Part shown: positions 9,649-20,709 of the stretch, one piece after another
Numbering within the stretch: position 1 is the stretch's first letter
Layout: each line of letters starts with the position of its first letter
Source of the DNA: Psychrobacter sp. Pi2-1
GTDB taxonomy: Bacteria > Pseudomonadota > Gammaproteobacteria > Pseudomonadales > Moraxellaceae
Assembly: GCF_904846645.1 (NCBI RefSeq)
Contig: NZ_CAJHBO010000018.1
Span: 1 to 64,000, forward strand
Length of the DNA stretch: 64,000 nucleotides
Direction of reading: 5' to 3'
Notes under the pieces: model-generated
Told to the model about the DNA's origin: nothing
Databases searched by the model: none
What the model saw: only the letters and a program-made list of their open reading frames with translations
Made by a program: the position numbers and the translations under genes

Positions 9649-10254
9649 TGGGTAATCCTATTAAGCGCCTAGACTGCGTTTGCCAACTCGTGTCGGTCAT
9701 AAGCGTCTGATGCGTTGTAAAAATTATCAAGCGATTAAAAACTCATGATGATAACTTTTTAATTGTTTGATGGGTAATTTTTTATAAAATTTATAGTGGA
9801 ATTTTACTCATCCGTTGAGTTTTTTCGGAATAATATGAACATTTCTATCTCTTCTATAATCTGTAAATCTGGACAAATCCCTTTTAGTAAGTACTATATA
9901 ATAAGCAGCGCTTATCCTATAGCTCCTATACTTTAGCCTATTCCAACGCCTTTCTATTCACATACTAAAGAACTCCAAAGTCATCCTTAAGTAAGTCATC
10001 CGTTCAATACCTATAAAAACAGATTCACGGTCATAGTAAACCCTTCTTATAACCCTGTCCTATAACAGCTACTCTTAATAATACTGATGTTAAAAGTAGC
10101 TTTAATACATCAGTTCAAGATTTTCTTAAAATATATTAGTTGATATTTGTTCACTAATTTTCTACTATCTAAAAGGTATTGGTTAGTATTTGGCAATACA
10201 AAAAATAGATGGCAAACATCATTAGTAGGATTTATAAATTATTGAGGAATAATT
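9649..10254. other. Gene-free AT-rich stretch
   Basis: About 600 bases separate the divergent EamA transporter and a small secreted protein. I see no open frame with a plausible ribosome-binding site, no tRNA, no strong hairpin and no long repeat. The only clear element is the GAGGAA ribosome-binding site at the right edge. A decayed gene or a small RNA cannot be excluded. Confidence 0.5.
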
Positions 10255-10668
10255 ATGAAAAGGATAGCGTTATTTATCGGTATGATGTCAGTTGCAACGG
10301 CAGGTTTTTGCGGGGTTGGTCAGTTCTCAGATGAGACTACTTGCTATGTTTATAAACAAGATAAACTGCAAAAAAAGCTAAACTGTCAGTATGAGGGTGC
10401 TGAGGGTGCAGCGATGAGTTACAGTTTTAGACAGGTCTCCTATAACCTGCCAGGATTTGGCAAAATGGCAACCTCTACCAGTGCAAATTATAATGACCGT
10501 AATGAAGTGACTGGATGGACGACCACTGTCAATGACGAGCCAGCGATCATCAGATATCGTCTGCCAACCAATCAGCGTATCGTCAGTGATGCCTATGCGC
10601 AGTCTGGTAAAGCAGTTATGCAATGTTATCTTAGTACAAAATCGCAGTGGGAGATTTGTGCTAAATAG
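10255..10668 (+). CDS. Small secreted protein of unknown function
   Basis: The protein has 137 residues and I do not recognise it. It starts with a typical signal peptide (MKRIALFIGMMSVATAGFCG), so the mature part is likely periplasmic or outer-membrane associated. A lipobox is unlikely: TAGFC lacks the usual spacing after a long hydrophobic core, although C19 is close enough to leave some doubt. Cysteines in TTCYVY, KLNCQY, MQCYL and WEICAK could form two disulfides. GAGGAATAATT before the ATG is a good ribosome-binding site, which supports a real gene. It stands alone. Confidence 0.7.
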   Translation: MKRIALFIGMMSVATAGFCGVGQFSDETTCYVYKQDKLQKKLNCQYEGAEGAAMSYSFRQVSYNLPGFGKMATSTSANYNDRNEVTGWTTTVNDEPAIIRYRLPTNQRIVSDAYAQSGKAVMQCYLSTKSQWEICAK

Positions 10669-10948
10669 AACAAAGTACTCTGGCAATTTATAGTGCAATA
10701 AAGCTGAGCGTTTTGATTGGCTTTTATGTCCGCCCGCTAAAAACTGAAGCATCACCCTTAGCACCATCCTCTATAAAATTTTTTCACCGTTTTCTCTATA
10801 TGCTCAACGTCTTCACCACTGTCAAAGCCACTGATAAGATCGCTCCCTCTATTCGACAGCCATTGAATTACAAACCTACATCGGTAAGAATGGGGCTACC
10901 TATTTATAAAATCTGCTCACCAACCCAGTTTATTAACGAGTCAAATAC

Positions 10949-11953
10949 ATGAAACTGCGCATCCTAAAATCTGCTGTGACCAATCCTTGGTTCAACCTTG
11001 CCACCGAGGATTGGATATTTAATACGCTCAATCCCGACTCTCATACCCTATTTTTATGGCGTAACTCTGAGACCGTGGTTATTGGACGCTCACAAAATCC
11101 ATGGGTAGAATGCAAAACCGATAAGATGGAAGCAGACGATGTGTTTTTAGCGCGGCGTCAGAGTGGTGGCGGCGCGGTATTTCATGATTTGGGTAACACC
11201 AACTTTACCTTTTTATCGCCCAGTGATGCTTACGACCAAGAAGCAAACTTCACAATCATCATCAATGCGCTTAAGAAACTCGGCATAGATGCCACGCTGT
11301 CTGGTCGTAACGATATGCAGGTCGGCGACCGCAAAATATCGGGCAGCGCATTTAGACATTCAGCCGATCGCAGCTTTCATCATGGCACATTGCTGGTCAA
11401 TGCCAATATGCAAAAGCTTGGCGACTATCTGAACCCGCATCCGCTAAAGCTGAAAGCAAAAGGCATCAAGTCTGTGCGCGCTCGCGTGGCAAACTTGGTA
11501 GATTTTAATGAGGCTATCAATCACGAGACCTTGTCTGATGCGATTATCGAAGCGTTCTGTGAATATCATGGAGAGACTGCACAGGTCGAGCAATTAGATG
11601 AAGCTAGCCTTGCTAAGCAACCGACGCTAAACGCTTACTATCAGCAGATGGCAGACTGGGATTGGCGCTTTGGTAAAACGCCTGAGTTCACCCATCATAT
11701 CGAGACACGCTTTGATTGGGGCATGATGGATGTGCATATGGATGTGAAGCAGGCAATGATTACAGAGGTTGTCATTTTCTCTGACGCGCTAAATGTTGAA
11801 CTTATTGATCTGCTTAAAAAGACATTGACTGGCGTTAAATATAATAAGCCTGAGATTAAAAACAAGCTCGATGACCTAGCAATAGCGCAACCTGAATTGG
11901 CAACGCAAGTGAGCGATTTTGAAAAATGGTTGGTTGGTGAGATGGAAGGTTAG
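10949..11953 (+). CDS. lplA: Lipoate-protein ligase A
   Basis: This enzyme activates free lipoate with ATP and attaches it to the lipoyl domains of 2-oxoacid dehydrogenases and GcvH. At 334 residues it matches two-domain LplA. Motifs are FNLATEDWIF, VVIGRSQNPWVE, the RRQSGGGAVFHDLGNTNFTF core, and the adenylate/lysine segment KISGSAFRHS with HHGTLL. The C-terminal accessory domain (residues ~250-334) is present. It appears monocistronic. Upstream 10669-10948 contains no convincing gene. Confidence 0.93.
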   Translation: MKLRILKSAVTNPWFNLATEDWIFNTLNPDSHTLFLWRNSETVVIGRSQNPWVECKTDKMEADDVFLARRQSGGGAVFHDLGNTNFTFLSPSDAYDQEANFTIIINALKKLGIDATLSGRNDMQVGDRKISGSAFRHSADRSFHHGTLLVNANMQKLGDYLNPHPLKLKAKGIKSVRARVANLVDFNEAINHETLSDAIIEAFCEYHGETAQVEQLDEASLAKQPTLNAYYQQMADWDWRFGKTPEFTHHIETRFDWGMMDVHMDVKQAMITEVVIFSDALNVELIDLLKKTLTGVKYNKPEIKNKLDDLAIAQPELATQVSDFEKWLVGEMEG

Positions 11954-12162
11954 ATTTTGCGACGTCAGATTTAATCTAGTAAGTATCCCAGAGTGTGCCG
12001 CTTGCACTGCTTGATAAAAAGTTACTGACACAAATGCGCTGTATATAGTTAACGGTATTGACATCGTACATACGCCATTTTAGATTTTGTATATTAATGA
12101 TGCATAAAAAGCACCCTGCCATTACTCCATTTTTTATGAATAATCAATATTAAGGTATTTTC

Positions 12163-12579
12163 ATGAAGTACTTACATGCAATGATTAGAACCAACAAACT
12201 AGAAGAAACGTTATTTTTCTATTGTGACCTTATGGGCTTACAACTGCTAAGAAAGAGAGATTCTGAATCAGGCAGATTCAGCTTATATTTTTTAGCAACG
12301 CATGAGGGTGCACCTGAAATTGAGGTGACACACAACTGGGATGAAAAAGAGTATACCACTGGCGATAATTTTGGGCACTTTGCCTTTAGAGTCGACAACA
12401 TATACGCACAGTGCGACACCTTTATACAGGCAGGGATCGAGATATTAAGACCGCCTAGAGATGGCCATATGGCTTTTGTTAAAGACCCTAATAATATCTC
12501 AATTGAGCTGCTACAAAATGGCGAAGACTTAGAGCCTATTGAGCCTTGGATTTCGATGGAAAATATTGGCAGTTGGTAG
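12163..12579 (+). CDS. Glyoxalase I-type VOC metalloenzyme
   Basis: This 138-residue vicinal-oxygen-chelate protein is related to lactoylglutathione lyase (GloA). All four expected metal ligands can be placed: H5 (MKYLHAM), E54 (EIEVTHNW), H72 (NFGHFAFRVDN) and E115 (NISIELLQ). FYCDLMGLQLLRKRDSESGRFSLYF matches the N-terminal glyoxalase signature. The expected reaction is conversion of the methylglyoxal-glutathione hemithioacetal to S-lactoylglutathione in the cytosol. The family is clear; exact substrate is inferred from the ligand set. It is a single gene with AAGG upstream of the ATG. Confidence 0.85.
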   Translation: MKYLHAMIRTNKLEETLFFYCDLMGLQLLRKRDSESGRFSLYFLATHEGAPEIEVTHNWDEKEYTTGDNFGHFAFRVDNIYAQCDTFIQAGIEILRPPRDGHMAFVKDPNNISIELLQNGEDLEPIEPWISMENIGSW

Positions 12580-12707
12580 GTGAGTGAGGCTGGTTAGTTG
12601 GGCTAGGATGGGTGGACTGATTCGTTTTTTGCGGAAAGTGATGATGACACGTATATCACAATTTAGCTTTCTTAAAATACAATCAAGCTCTAAAAAATGA
12701 GGGTAAT

Positions 12708-13475
12708 ATGAAAAAGTTATGCATCACCACAATCGGTATTTTAGGCACTTGCCTACTCTCCACTTATGCCAATTCAGCAAGTTTTGACTGCAACAAAGCT
12801 GCTAGCTGGGTAGAAAAAACCGTCTGTGACAGTCCTGAGCTTTCTAGGCTTGATGACGCAATGGCGAAGAAATATAAAATCAATCTTGGCGCTGCTCCTG
12901 ACTATGAAGACAGCAAAGCTTTTAAAGATAGGTTCATTGCTAATCAACGCACATGGCTTACGTTTCAGCGTAATACCTGTAAAAGTGAAGAATGTCTGAT
13001 ACGTGAATATAAAGAATATATCGAAGAGCAAACCAATTACGGTGTGGCTTGGAATTTTTCAGATGAGTTAAGTCCTTCTGATTTACCGAGAAAAAGTGCC
13101 TTTGGTAAGTTTTCTCAAACCTCTCAAATCTCAATATATAATTCAGGTACTCAACGCTGGGAGGATACAGAAGAGGCGAAAAACACGGTATCGATTCATA
13201 GTGTCGCTAATAAACCTTACCTTTCTATTATCGAGGGCGTTTTGATTTTTACCAATGCTCATACTTGTGATTTAGGAGAGAGTAAGGCCGTATGGTCACA
13301 GAATCATTGGGTCATCAACGATGATCAGCCAAATAAAACTGTTGAGCTGCGTTTATATCCAGCAACTTATAAAGGCCAAACTCAATTATTATTAAGAGAT
13401 ATGGATGATCAATATAGAAGACTGCATTGTGGTATGCGAGGGTATTTTGACGGTATTGTATTAGAGCATGAGTAA
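12708..13475 (+). CDS. Secreted LprI-like (DUF1311) protein
   Basis: This 255-residue protein has a signal peptide (residues 1-24, ending YANSAS). Residues ~25-105 form the lysozyme-inhibitor LprI N-terminal type domain: FDCNKAASWVEKTVCDSPELSRLDDAM, then RTWLTFQRNTCKSEECL with paired cysteines. The remaining 150 residues have no family I recognise but contain two further cysteines (HTCDLG and RLHCGMRG), possibly a disulfide. Periplasmic location is likely. GAGGGTAAT before the ATG is a good ribosome-binding site. Lysozyme inhibition is known for the mycobacterial LprI and is not demonstrated for most DUF1311 proteins. Confidence 0.8.
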   Translation: MKKLCITTIGILGTCLLSTYANSASFDCNKAASWVEKTVCDSPELSRLDDAMAKKYKINLGAAPDYEDSKAFKDRFIANQRTWLTFQRNTCKSEECLIREYKEYIEEQTNYGVAWNFSDELSPSDLPRKSAFGKFSQTSQISIYNSGTQRWEDTEEAKNTVSIHSVANKPYLSIIEGVLIFTNAHTCDLGESKAVWSQNHWVINDDQPNKTVELRLYPATYKGQTQLLLRDMDDQYRRLHCGMRGYFDGIVLEHE

Positions 13476-13557
13476 GTGAACAAAATCACTCTATTCTCTC
13501 AAAATAAACATAAGCTGAACTGAATATTCAATTTAATAAGTCAAACTTTCATTCTAA

Positions 13558-13592
13558 ATAAAAAAAAACGGCAAGAGATATCCCTCGCCGTC
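13558..13592 (-). terminator. Rho-independent terminator of fadH
   Basis: On the minus strand an ACGGCGAGGG...CTCTTGCCGT stem is followed by eight T residues, 28 bases past the fadH stop. Confidence 0.8.
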
Positions 13593-13619
13593 CATTATTT
13601 AACATTCATGCTAAAGAGT

Positions 13620-16158
<2,539 letters not shown>

Positions 16159-17823
16159 ATGACAGATTTCCATACAGGTCTCGGCAAAAATGCCGCCAAC
16201 CATCAACCACTTACCCCTATTGATTTCATCATTCGCAGCGCGCAAGTTTATCCTAATAAGACTGCCATCATTTATGACGACCTAGAACACAACAACCTGA
16301 CTCAGACGTGGCAACAGACTTATACTCGCTGTCGCCAACTGGCTGATGGCCTGCGCAAACTGGGTATTGACAAAAACGACACCGTAGCCGTGATGCTGCC
16401 GAACACGCCAGCCATGGTCGAATGCGCCTTTGGTGTACCTATGTCAGGTGGCGTACTCTGCACCTTAAACACCCGCCTTGATATTAATGCACTTACCTTT
16501 TGTTTGCAGCATTCCGAAGCAAAAGTTTTAATTTTAGACAGCGAGTTTGCTGAGCATGCTGAGATTATTGATGAGACTTTTCCAGACTTAATCGTCATTC
16601 ATTCAACGGACAAAGCTGTCGATGTTGAGCGCTTTGGGCATATGAGTTATGAAGCATTGATTACTAGTTCAGACAGCCTGAATAACTGGGAAATGCCGAC
16701 AGATGAGTGGGATGCTATTGCGCTGAACTATACCTCTGGGACGACAGGCAAGCCCAAAGGTGTGGTCTATCACCATCGCGGTGCAACTCTCAATGCTATC
16801 TCTAATATTTTAGATTGGGATATGCCTAAACACCCGATGTACCTATGGACGCTACCACTGTTTCACTGCAACGGTTGGTGTTTTCCGTGGACCATCGCTG
16901 AACGTGCTGGGGTCAATGTATGCTTGCGAAAAATTGATGCTGATTTGATATTGCAGCTGATTGCCAAGCATCAAGTTAGTCACTACTGCTCTGCGCCAGT
17001 CGTGCACAATATGATTGCTGGCGGCAAACCAGAGTATAAAGACGCTATCAGCCATACCGTCAAAGGCTGGGTCGCTGGTGCACCGCCGTCTGAAACCATG
17101 CTAGCAGCAATGGAAGCAATGGGTTTTCATATCTCTCATGTCTACGGCCTTACTGAAGTATATGGACCAGTGACGGTCTGCGCTGAGCAGGAAGAATGGG
17201 ATGAGCTTGATGTGGCCACACGCGCCCAAAAGAAATCACGTCAAGGCATGACTTCTCACTTGATGGCAGGGTTTGAAGTATTTAAGCAAGGTACTACCGA
17301 GCCAGTCGCCGCTGACGGAGAAGAGATGGGCGAGCTGGCACTGCGTGGCAATATGGTGATGAAAGGCTATCTAAAAAGCCGCAAGGCTACCGAAGAGGCT
17401 TTCGCTGATGGCTGGTTCCGCACAGGCGATTTGGGGGTTAAATACCCTGATGGCTATATCAAAATTATGGATCGACTCAAAGATATCATCATCTCAGGCG
17501 GTGAGAATATCTCTAGTATTGAGGTGGAAAACGTCTTGTATAAACTACCTGCGATTGAAAGCTGTGCTGTCGTCGCGGCGCCACATGATAAATGGGGCGA
17601 AGTGCCCGTTGCCTTTATCGAGATTCACGCTGGTAGCACGCTGCAACGTGATACGGTGATGGAGCATTGTAGTCAGCATCTAGCAGGTTTTAAAGTGCCG
17701 AAACATATTGTCTTTGCAGAAATACCAAAGACCAGTACAGGTAAAGTTCAAAAGTTTGAGCTACGCCAAGCGGCTAAGTCTTTGGCACACGAAACGCCAA
17801 AAGTAACCGCCAGTGCGAAATAA
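16159..17823 (+). CDS. Fatty acyl-CoA synthetase (AMP-binding)
   Basis: This 554-residue adenylate-forming ligase converts a carboxylic acid, ATP and CoA to an acyl-CoA. Motifs in order: NYTSGTTGKPKGVVYHHRG (P-loop-like A3), YGLTEVYGP (A5), GWFRTGDLGVKYPDGYIKI (A7) with MDRLKDIIISGGENIS (A8), and the catalytic lysine in TSTGKVQKFELR (A10). CTLNTRLD and PLFHCNGW are typical of the medium-chain/AlkK-like and plant-AAE-like clade rather than of FadD. The exact chain length cannot be read. The gene is monocistronic with a strong terminator 45 bases downstream. Confidence 0.88.
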   Translation: MTDFHTGLGKNAANHQPLTPIDFIIRSAQVYPNKTAIIYDDLEHNNLTQTWQQTYTRCRQLADGLRKLGIDKNDTVAVMLPNTPAMVECAFGVPMSGGVLCTLNTRLDINALTFCLQHSEAKVLILDSEFAEHAEIIDETFPDLIVIHSTDKAVDVERFGHMSYEALITSSDSLNNWEMPTDEWDAIALNYTSGTTGKPKGVVYHHRGATLNAISNILDWDMPKHPMYLWTLPLFHCNGWCFPWTIAERAGVNVCLRKIDADLILQLIAKHQVSHYCSAPVVHNMIAGGKPEYKDAISHTVKGWVAGAPPSETMLAAMEAMGFHISHVYGLTEVYGPVTVCAEQEEWDELDVATRAQKKSRQGMTSHLMAGFEVFKQGTTEPVAADGEEMGELALRGNMVMKGYLKSRKATEEAFADGWFRTGDLGVKYPDGYIKIMDRLKDIIISGGENISSIEVENVLYKLPAIESCAVVAAPHDKWGEVPVAFIEIHAGSTLQRDTVMEHCSQHLAGFKVPKHIVFAEIPKTSTGKVQKFELRQAAKSLAHETPKVTASAK

Positions 17824-17865
17824 AACGGCAATCTATTAAGTCTTATCATCAATTAACATTCATCA

Positions 17866-17898
17866 GAAAGGTCAGCTATATATAGCTGACCTTTTTTC
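17866..17898 (+). terminator. Rho-independent terminator of acyl-CoA synthetase
   Basis: AAAGGTCAGCTATA/TATAGCTGACCTTT is a near-perfect palindromic stem followed by a T-run, 43 bases after the stop codon. Confidence 0.88.
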
Positions 17899-17919
17899 GA
17901 GTGCTAGCCTATTTATACT

Positions 17920-18025
17920 ATAGTTGGTTCAATATAATTTGGAGACAAGGAAGCCAAGTGAAAGTACTACAAATAGTAGACTAAGCGAGGCTGACACCGT
18001 ATCCAATTTATAGAGAACTAACGAT
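17920..18025. repeat. MITE-like imperfect palindrome, about 106 bp
   Basis: Left end (17920-17946) and right end (17999-18025) are imperfect inverted repeats of 27 bases; the left begins ATAGTTGGTTC and the reversed right begins ATCGTTAGTTC, and the inner ends are TTGGAGAC and TTGGATAC. Between them AAGCC...GGCT and GTACTAC...AGTAGAC nest as a further stem, so the whole unit can fold into one long hairpin. It abuts the end of the YeeE-type gene at 18027. The shape is that of a non-autonomous miniature element or intergenic palindrome; no coding capacity is seen. Confidence 0.65.
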
Positions 18026-18026
18026 A

Positions 18027-18446
18027 TCAGCCAAGCTTAGGCTCAAGCCATTGATAAGCCAGCATCCCTATAATCATGGCAGGAATAAAGACATACGCTT
18101 GCCATTGTCCTGTACCGAGCAATACAATTCCTGGTCCTGGGCAAATACCAACCATCCCCCAGCCGATACCGAACAACATCGCACCGATAAGCAATTTTTT
18201 ATTAATGACAGTTTTACTCGGCATATCAATCGGTGTGCCAATCCAACTGCTCTGTTGACGCTTTGCTAATCGCACACCGAAAAACGCGACGATTAGGCCA
18301 CCGCCCATCACCAGTGCAAGGGAGATATCCCATGCGCCAAATACATCCAAAAACCCTTGTACCTTTACAGGATCGGTCATACCTGACACCAGTAGTCCGA
18401 GTCCAAACAGCAGTCCTGCTAGCAATCCGATTATATTTTTTAGCAT
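18027..18446 (-). CDS. YeeE/YedE family membrane protein (DUF6691 type)
   Basis: This 139-residue protein has about four hydrophobic segments and forms one half of a YeeE/YedE-like pair. The second half contains GIGWGMVGICPGPGIVLL with C102, the conserved cysteine motif of this family. YeeE proteins import thiosulfate via conserved cysteines; split two-gene versions are common beside sulfur-metabolism genes. Here no sulfur gene is adjacent, so a sulfur-compound role is inference from family. It lies 98 bases downstream of its partner at 18545-18982, both on the minus strand. Confidence 0.82.
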   Translation of the reverse strand: MLKNIIGLLAGLLFGLGLLVSGMTDPVKVQGFLDVFGAWDISLALVMGGGLIVAFFGVRLAKRQQSSWIGTPIDMPSKTVINKKLLIGAMLFGIGWGMVGICPGPGIVLLGTGQWQAYVFIPAMIIGMLAYQWLEPKLG

Positions 18447-18544
18447 CGTCGTATCTCGCTATTATTATATTTTATTAACCATCGTATGTCGTTCGCGTAT
18501 GAGCCCAACTATCAACCTTCATCTGGCAATATGCCATGAGTTCG

Positions 18545-18982
18545 CTATAGCAAGCCTAGTACATGACGACCTATATAAACGGTCACAATTCCAAACAGCA
18601 TAAAGGTGACGGTCGCTGCCAATGACCGTGGAGACAGACGCGCATTACCGCAGATACCATGCCCACTCGTGCATCCTGAACCTAAACGCGTGCCAAAACC
18701 GACCAGTAACCCTGCACCAATTAATGATGGCAAAGAGCTACTGATAGCTACCTCAGGTAGTGGTCTTGCCAACTGATATAGTAGTGGTGAGATGACTAAG
18801 CCCAGTATAAATAGCACCTGCCACATCTCTACACGCTTGGGTTTTAGTAAGCTTGAAAAAATACCACTGATACCTGTTATACGGCCAATACCTAGCAGTA
18901 AGATAACCGTCGCTATGCCTAGCATTAGACCTCCTACCAAGGAGATCGGCGTAAATGCTTGCCAGTCTATTTGTATGCTCAT
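18545..18982 (-). CDS. YeeE/YedE family membrane protein
   Basis: The upstream partner of the pair has 145 residues and four predicted membrane segments. Its hallmark is [27 protein letters not shown], with C104 and C111 inside the family's conserved loop. Together with the smaller protein downstream it would make one complete YeeE-like unit. Likely location is the inner membrane. The substrate, probably a sulfur oxyanion or sulfane sulfur, is inferred from family only. Confidence 0.85.
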   Translation of the reverse strand: MSIQIDWQAFTPISLVGGLMLGIATVILLLGIGRITGISGIFSSLLKPKRVEMWQVLFILGLVISPLLYQLARPLPEVAISSSLPSLIGAGLLVGFGTRLGSGCTSGHGICGNARLSPRSLAATVTFMLFGIVTVYIGRHVLGLL

Positions 18983-19071
18983 AACGGACTACCTAATTAA
19001 GTTTATTAAATGCGTGCTTGAATATTAATTTATAAAAATACATTATATTATAAAACATAATAAAAAGGTAA

Positions 19072-19117
19072 AAAAATACTGAACCTAGCATGACACTAAT
19101 GGTTCAGTATTTTTTAT
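19072..19117. terminator. Rho-independent terminator, probably bidirectional
   Basis: AAAAAATACTGAACC...GGTTCAGTATTTTTT forms a 9-bp GC-containing stem flanked by A and T runs on either side. It is 100 bases beyond the aminotransferase stop on the minus strand. Confidence 0.75.
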
Positions 19118-19216
19118 AACTGTAAAGACTCTACTGTAAAGGCTTTAAAAAAGGCGGTGAAAAAACTTAATAAGCTATCATATTACTGTCTTTATCAGCC
19201 CTCTTAATTGGTATTT

Positions 19217-20353
19217 TTACTGACCCAGCACTTTATCAAGTGCCGTTTCAAAACGCGCTACTGTGCCATCGATATCAGTCAATTTATCCAAGCCAAACAG
19301 GCCCAATCGGAAAGTTTTGAAGTTATCAGGCTCGCCCACTTTCAATGGTACGCCAGCCGCGATTTGCACTCCGATTTCAGCAAACGCGCTACCCTTATGC
19401 ATGTCATCACGATCAGTATAAGAGACGACAACGCCAGGTGCTTTAAAACCTTCGGCAGCGACGCTCTCAACGCCCTTGGCTTCTAATACTTCACGGATAC
19501 GTTTGCCAAGTGCCCACTGCGCGTCACACAATTTATCAAAACCGATTGCTTTGGCTTCATTCACGGCATCACGGAACTGACGTAAGCTGTCTGTCGGCAT
19601 AGTCGCATGGTACGCATGACCGCCATTTTCGTAAGCACGCATGATGTTCAACCATTGCTTTAGGTCGATACTAAAGCTATCAGACTCAGTACTGTCCACT
19701 TTTTTGACAGCAGCGTCGCTTAGCATGACCAAGCCAGCGCCCGGCGTACTGCTCCAGCCTTTTTGCGGGGCGCTAATCAGCACATCGATGCCCAATGATT
19801 TCATATCTAGCCATACACAGCCTGAGGCGATGCAATCAATGACTAACAATCCGCCGACGCTATGCACAGCCTCGCTCAACGCTTTGATATAGTCATCTGA
19901 TAAGATGATGCCCGATGAGGTTTCGACATGCGGCGCAAATACCACTGCTGGCTTTTCTTCTTTGATTTTGGCTACTGCAACGTCGATATCGACTGGAGCA
20001 AACGGCTTTGGCGACTCACTATCATCGGCACGATTGGCCGTAAGGACTGTAGATGATTTGGCGATTTTGCCTTTTTCTAAGATTTGCGTCCAACGATAGC
20101 TGAACCAGCCATTACGAATGATTAGGCAGTCTTCATCATTTGCCAACTGGCGAGCGACTGCTTCCATACCATAAGTACCAGAACCAGGAACAATCACCAC
20201 GGCGTCCGCGTTATACACAGATTTTAGGTCACTAGATAGGTCATTCATCACTTGCTGAAAAGCTTTTGACATATGGTTCAGCGCGCGATCGGTATAAACC
20301 ACTGAATACTCTAATAAGCCGTTTGGATCGATATCTTGACGTAATGCAGGCAT
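19217..20353 (-). CDS. Class V aminotransferase (alanine-glyoxylate type)
   Basis: This PLP enzyme has 378 residues. The cofactor lysine is K198 in LISAPQKGWSSTPGAGLVML, the ring-binding aspartate is D173 in LLVIDCIASG, and PGSGTYGMEAVARQL forms the phosphate-binding N-terminal loop. The pattern matches the serine/alanine-glyoxylate aminotransferase group, with 2-aminoethylphosphonate transaminase-like enzymes as the closest alternative. No phosphonate or glyoxylate gene is nearby to decide. It is transcribed alone. Confidence 0.82.
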   Translation of the reverse strand: MPALRQDIDPNGLLEYSVVYTDRALNHMSKAFQQVMNDLSSDLKSVYNADAVVIVPGSGTYGMEAVARQLANDEDCLIIRNGWFSYRWTQILEKGKIAKSSTVLTANRADDSESPKPFAPVDIDVAVAKIKEEKPAVVFAPHVETSSGIILSDDYIKALSEAVHSVGGLLVIDCIASGCVWLDMKSLGIDVLISAPQKGWSSTPGAGLVMLSDAAVKKVDSTESDSFSIDLKQWLNIMRAYENGGHAYHATMPTDSLRQFRDAVNEAKAIGFDKLCDAQWALGKRIREVLEAKGVESVAAEGFKAPGVVVSYTDRDDMHKGSAFAEIGVQIAAGVPLKVGEPDNFKTFRLGLFGLDKLTDIDGTVARFETALDKVLGQ

Positions 20354-20709
20354 TGAACACTCCTAGTGTATGGTTAGATAATATGCGACATGGATTAGAT
20401 AGCACTGTAGTCAAGTGCTATTATTTGATGGTGAGGTCTTGCGCTGTCTAGAGATGCATTATTTTTAAACAAATAAAAAATAACGAACACTGATGAGGTC
20501 TACTAACGTGAAGTTAATATATTTATAGTCATATTACGAGCAAACACCAGCACATATCTTGACCTAAGCCATCCATGAGAGCTTGATATTAGCACTGATA
20601 CTGAAGGTTGACAACGATACGCTCAGGCAACGATATGACTTGCGCTATCGAGTATTTATTGGTAGGTATTGGTTGATAAATTTTGATTTATAAAGCCACG
20701 GTGAAAACA
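20354..20709. other. Intergenic region upstream of the aminotransferase
   Basis: These 356 bases lie between the hemA stop and the aminotransferase start, both genes reading leftward. I see no gene, no strong hairpin and no repeat. It presumably holds the aminotransferase promoter and the hemA 3' end. Confidence 0.5.

Noticed and set aside
10713..10952. 79-codon open frame between the secreted orphan and lplA
   Set aside because: No ribosome-binding site, composition unlike neighbouring proteins, and it runs into the lplA start.
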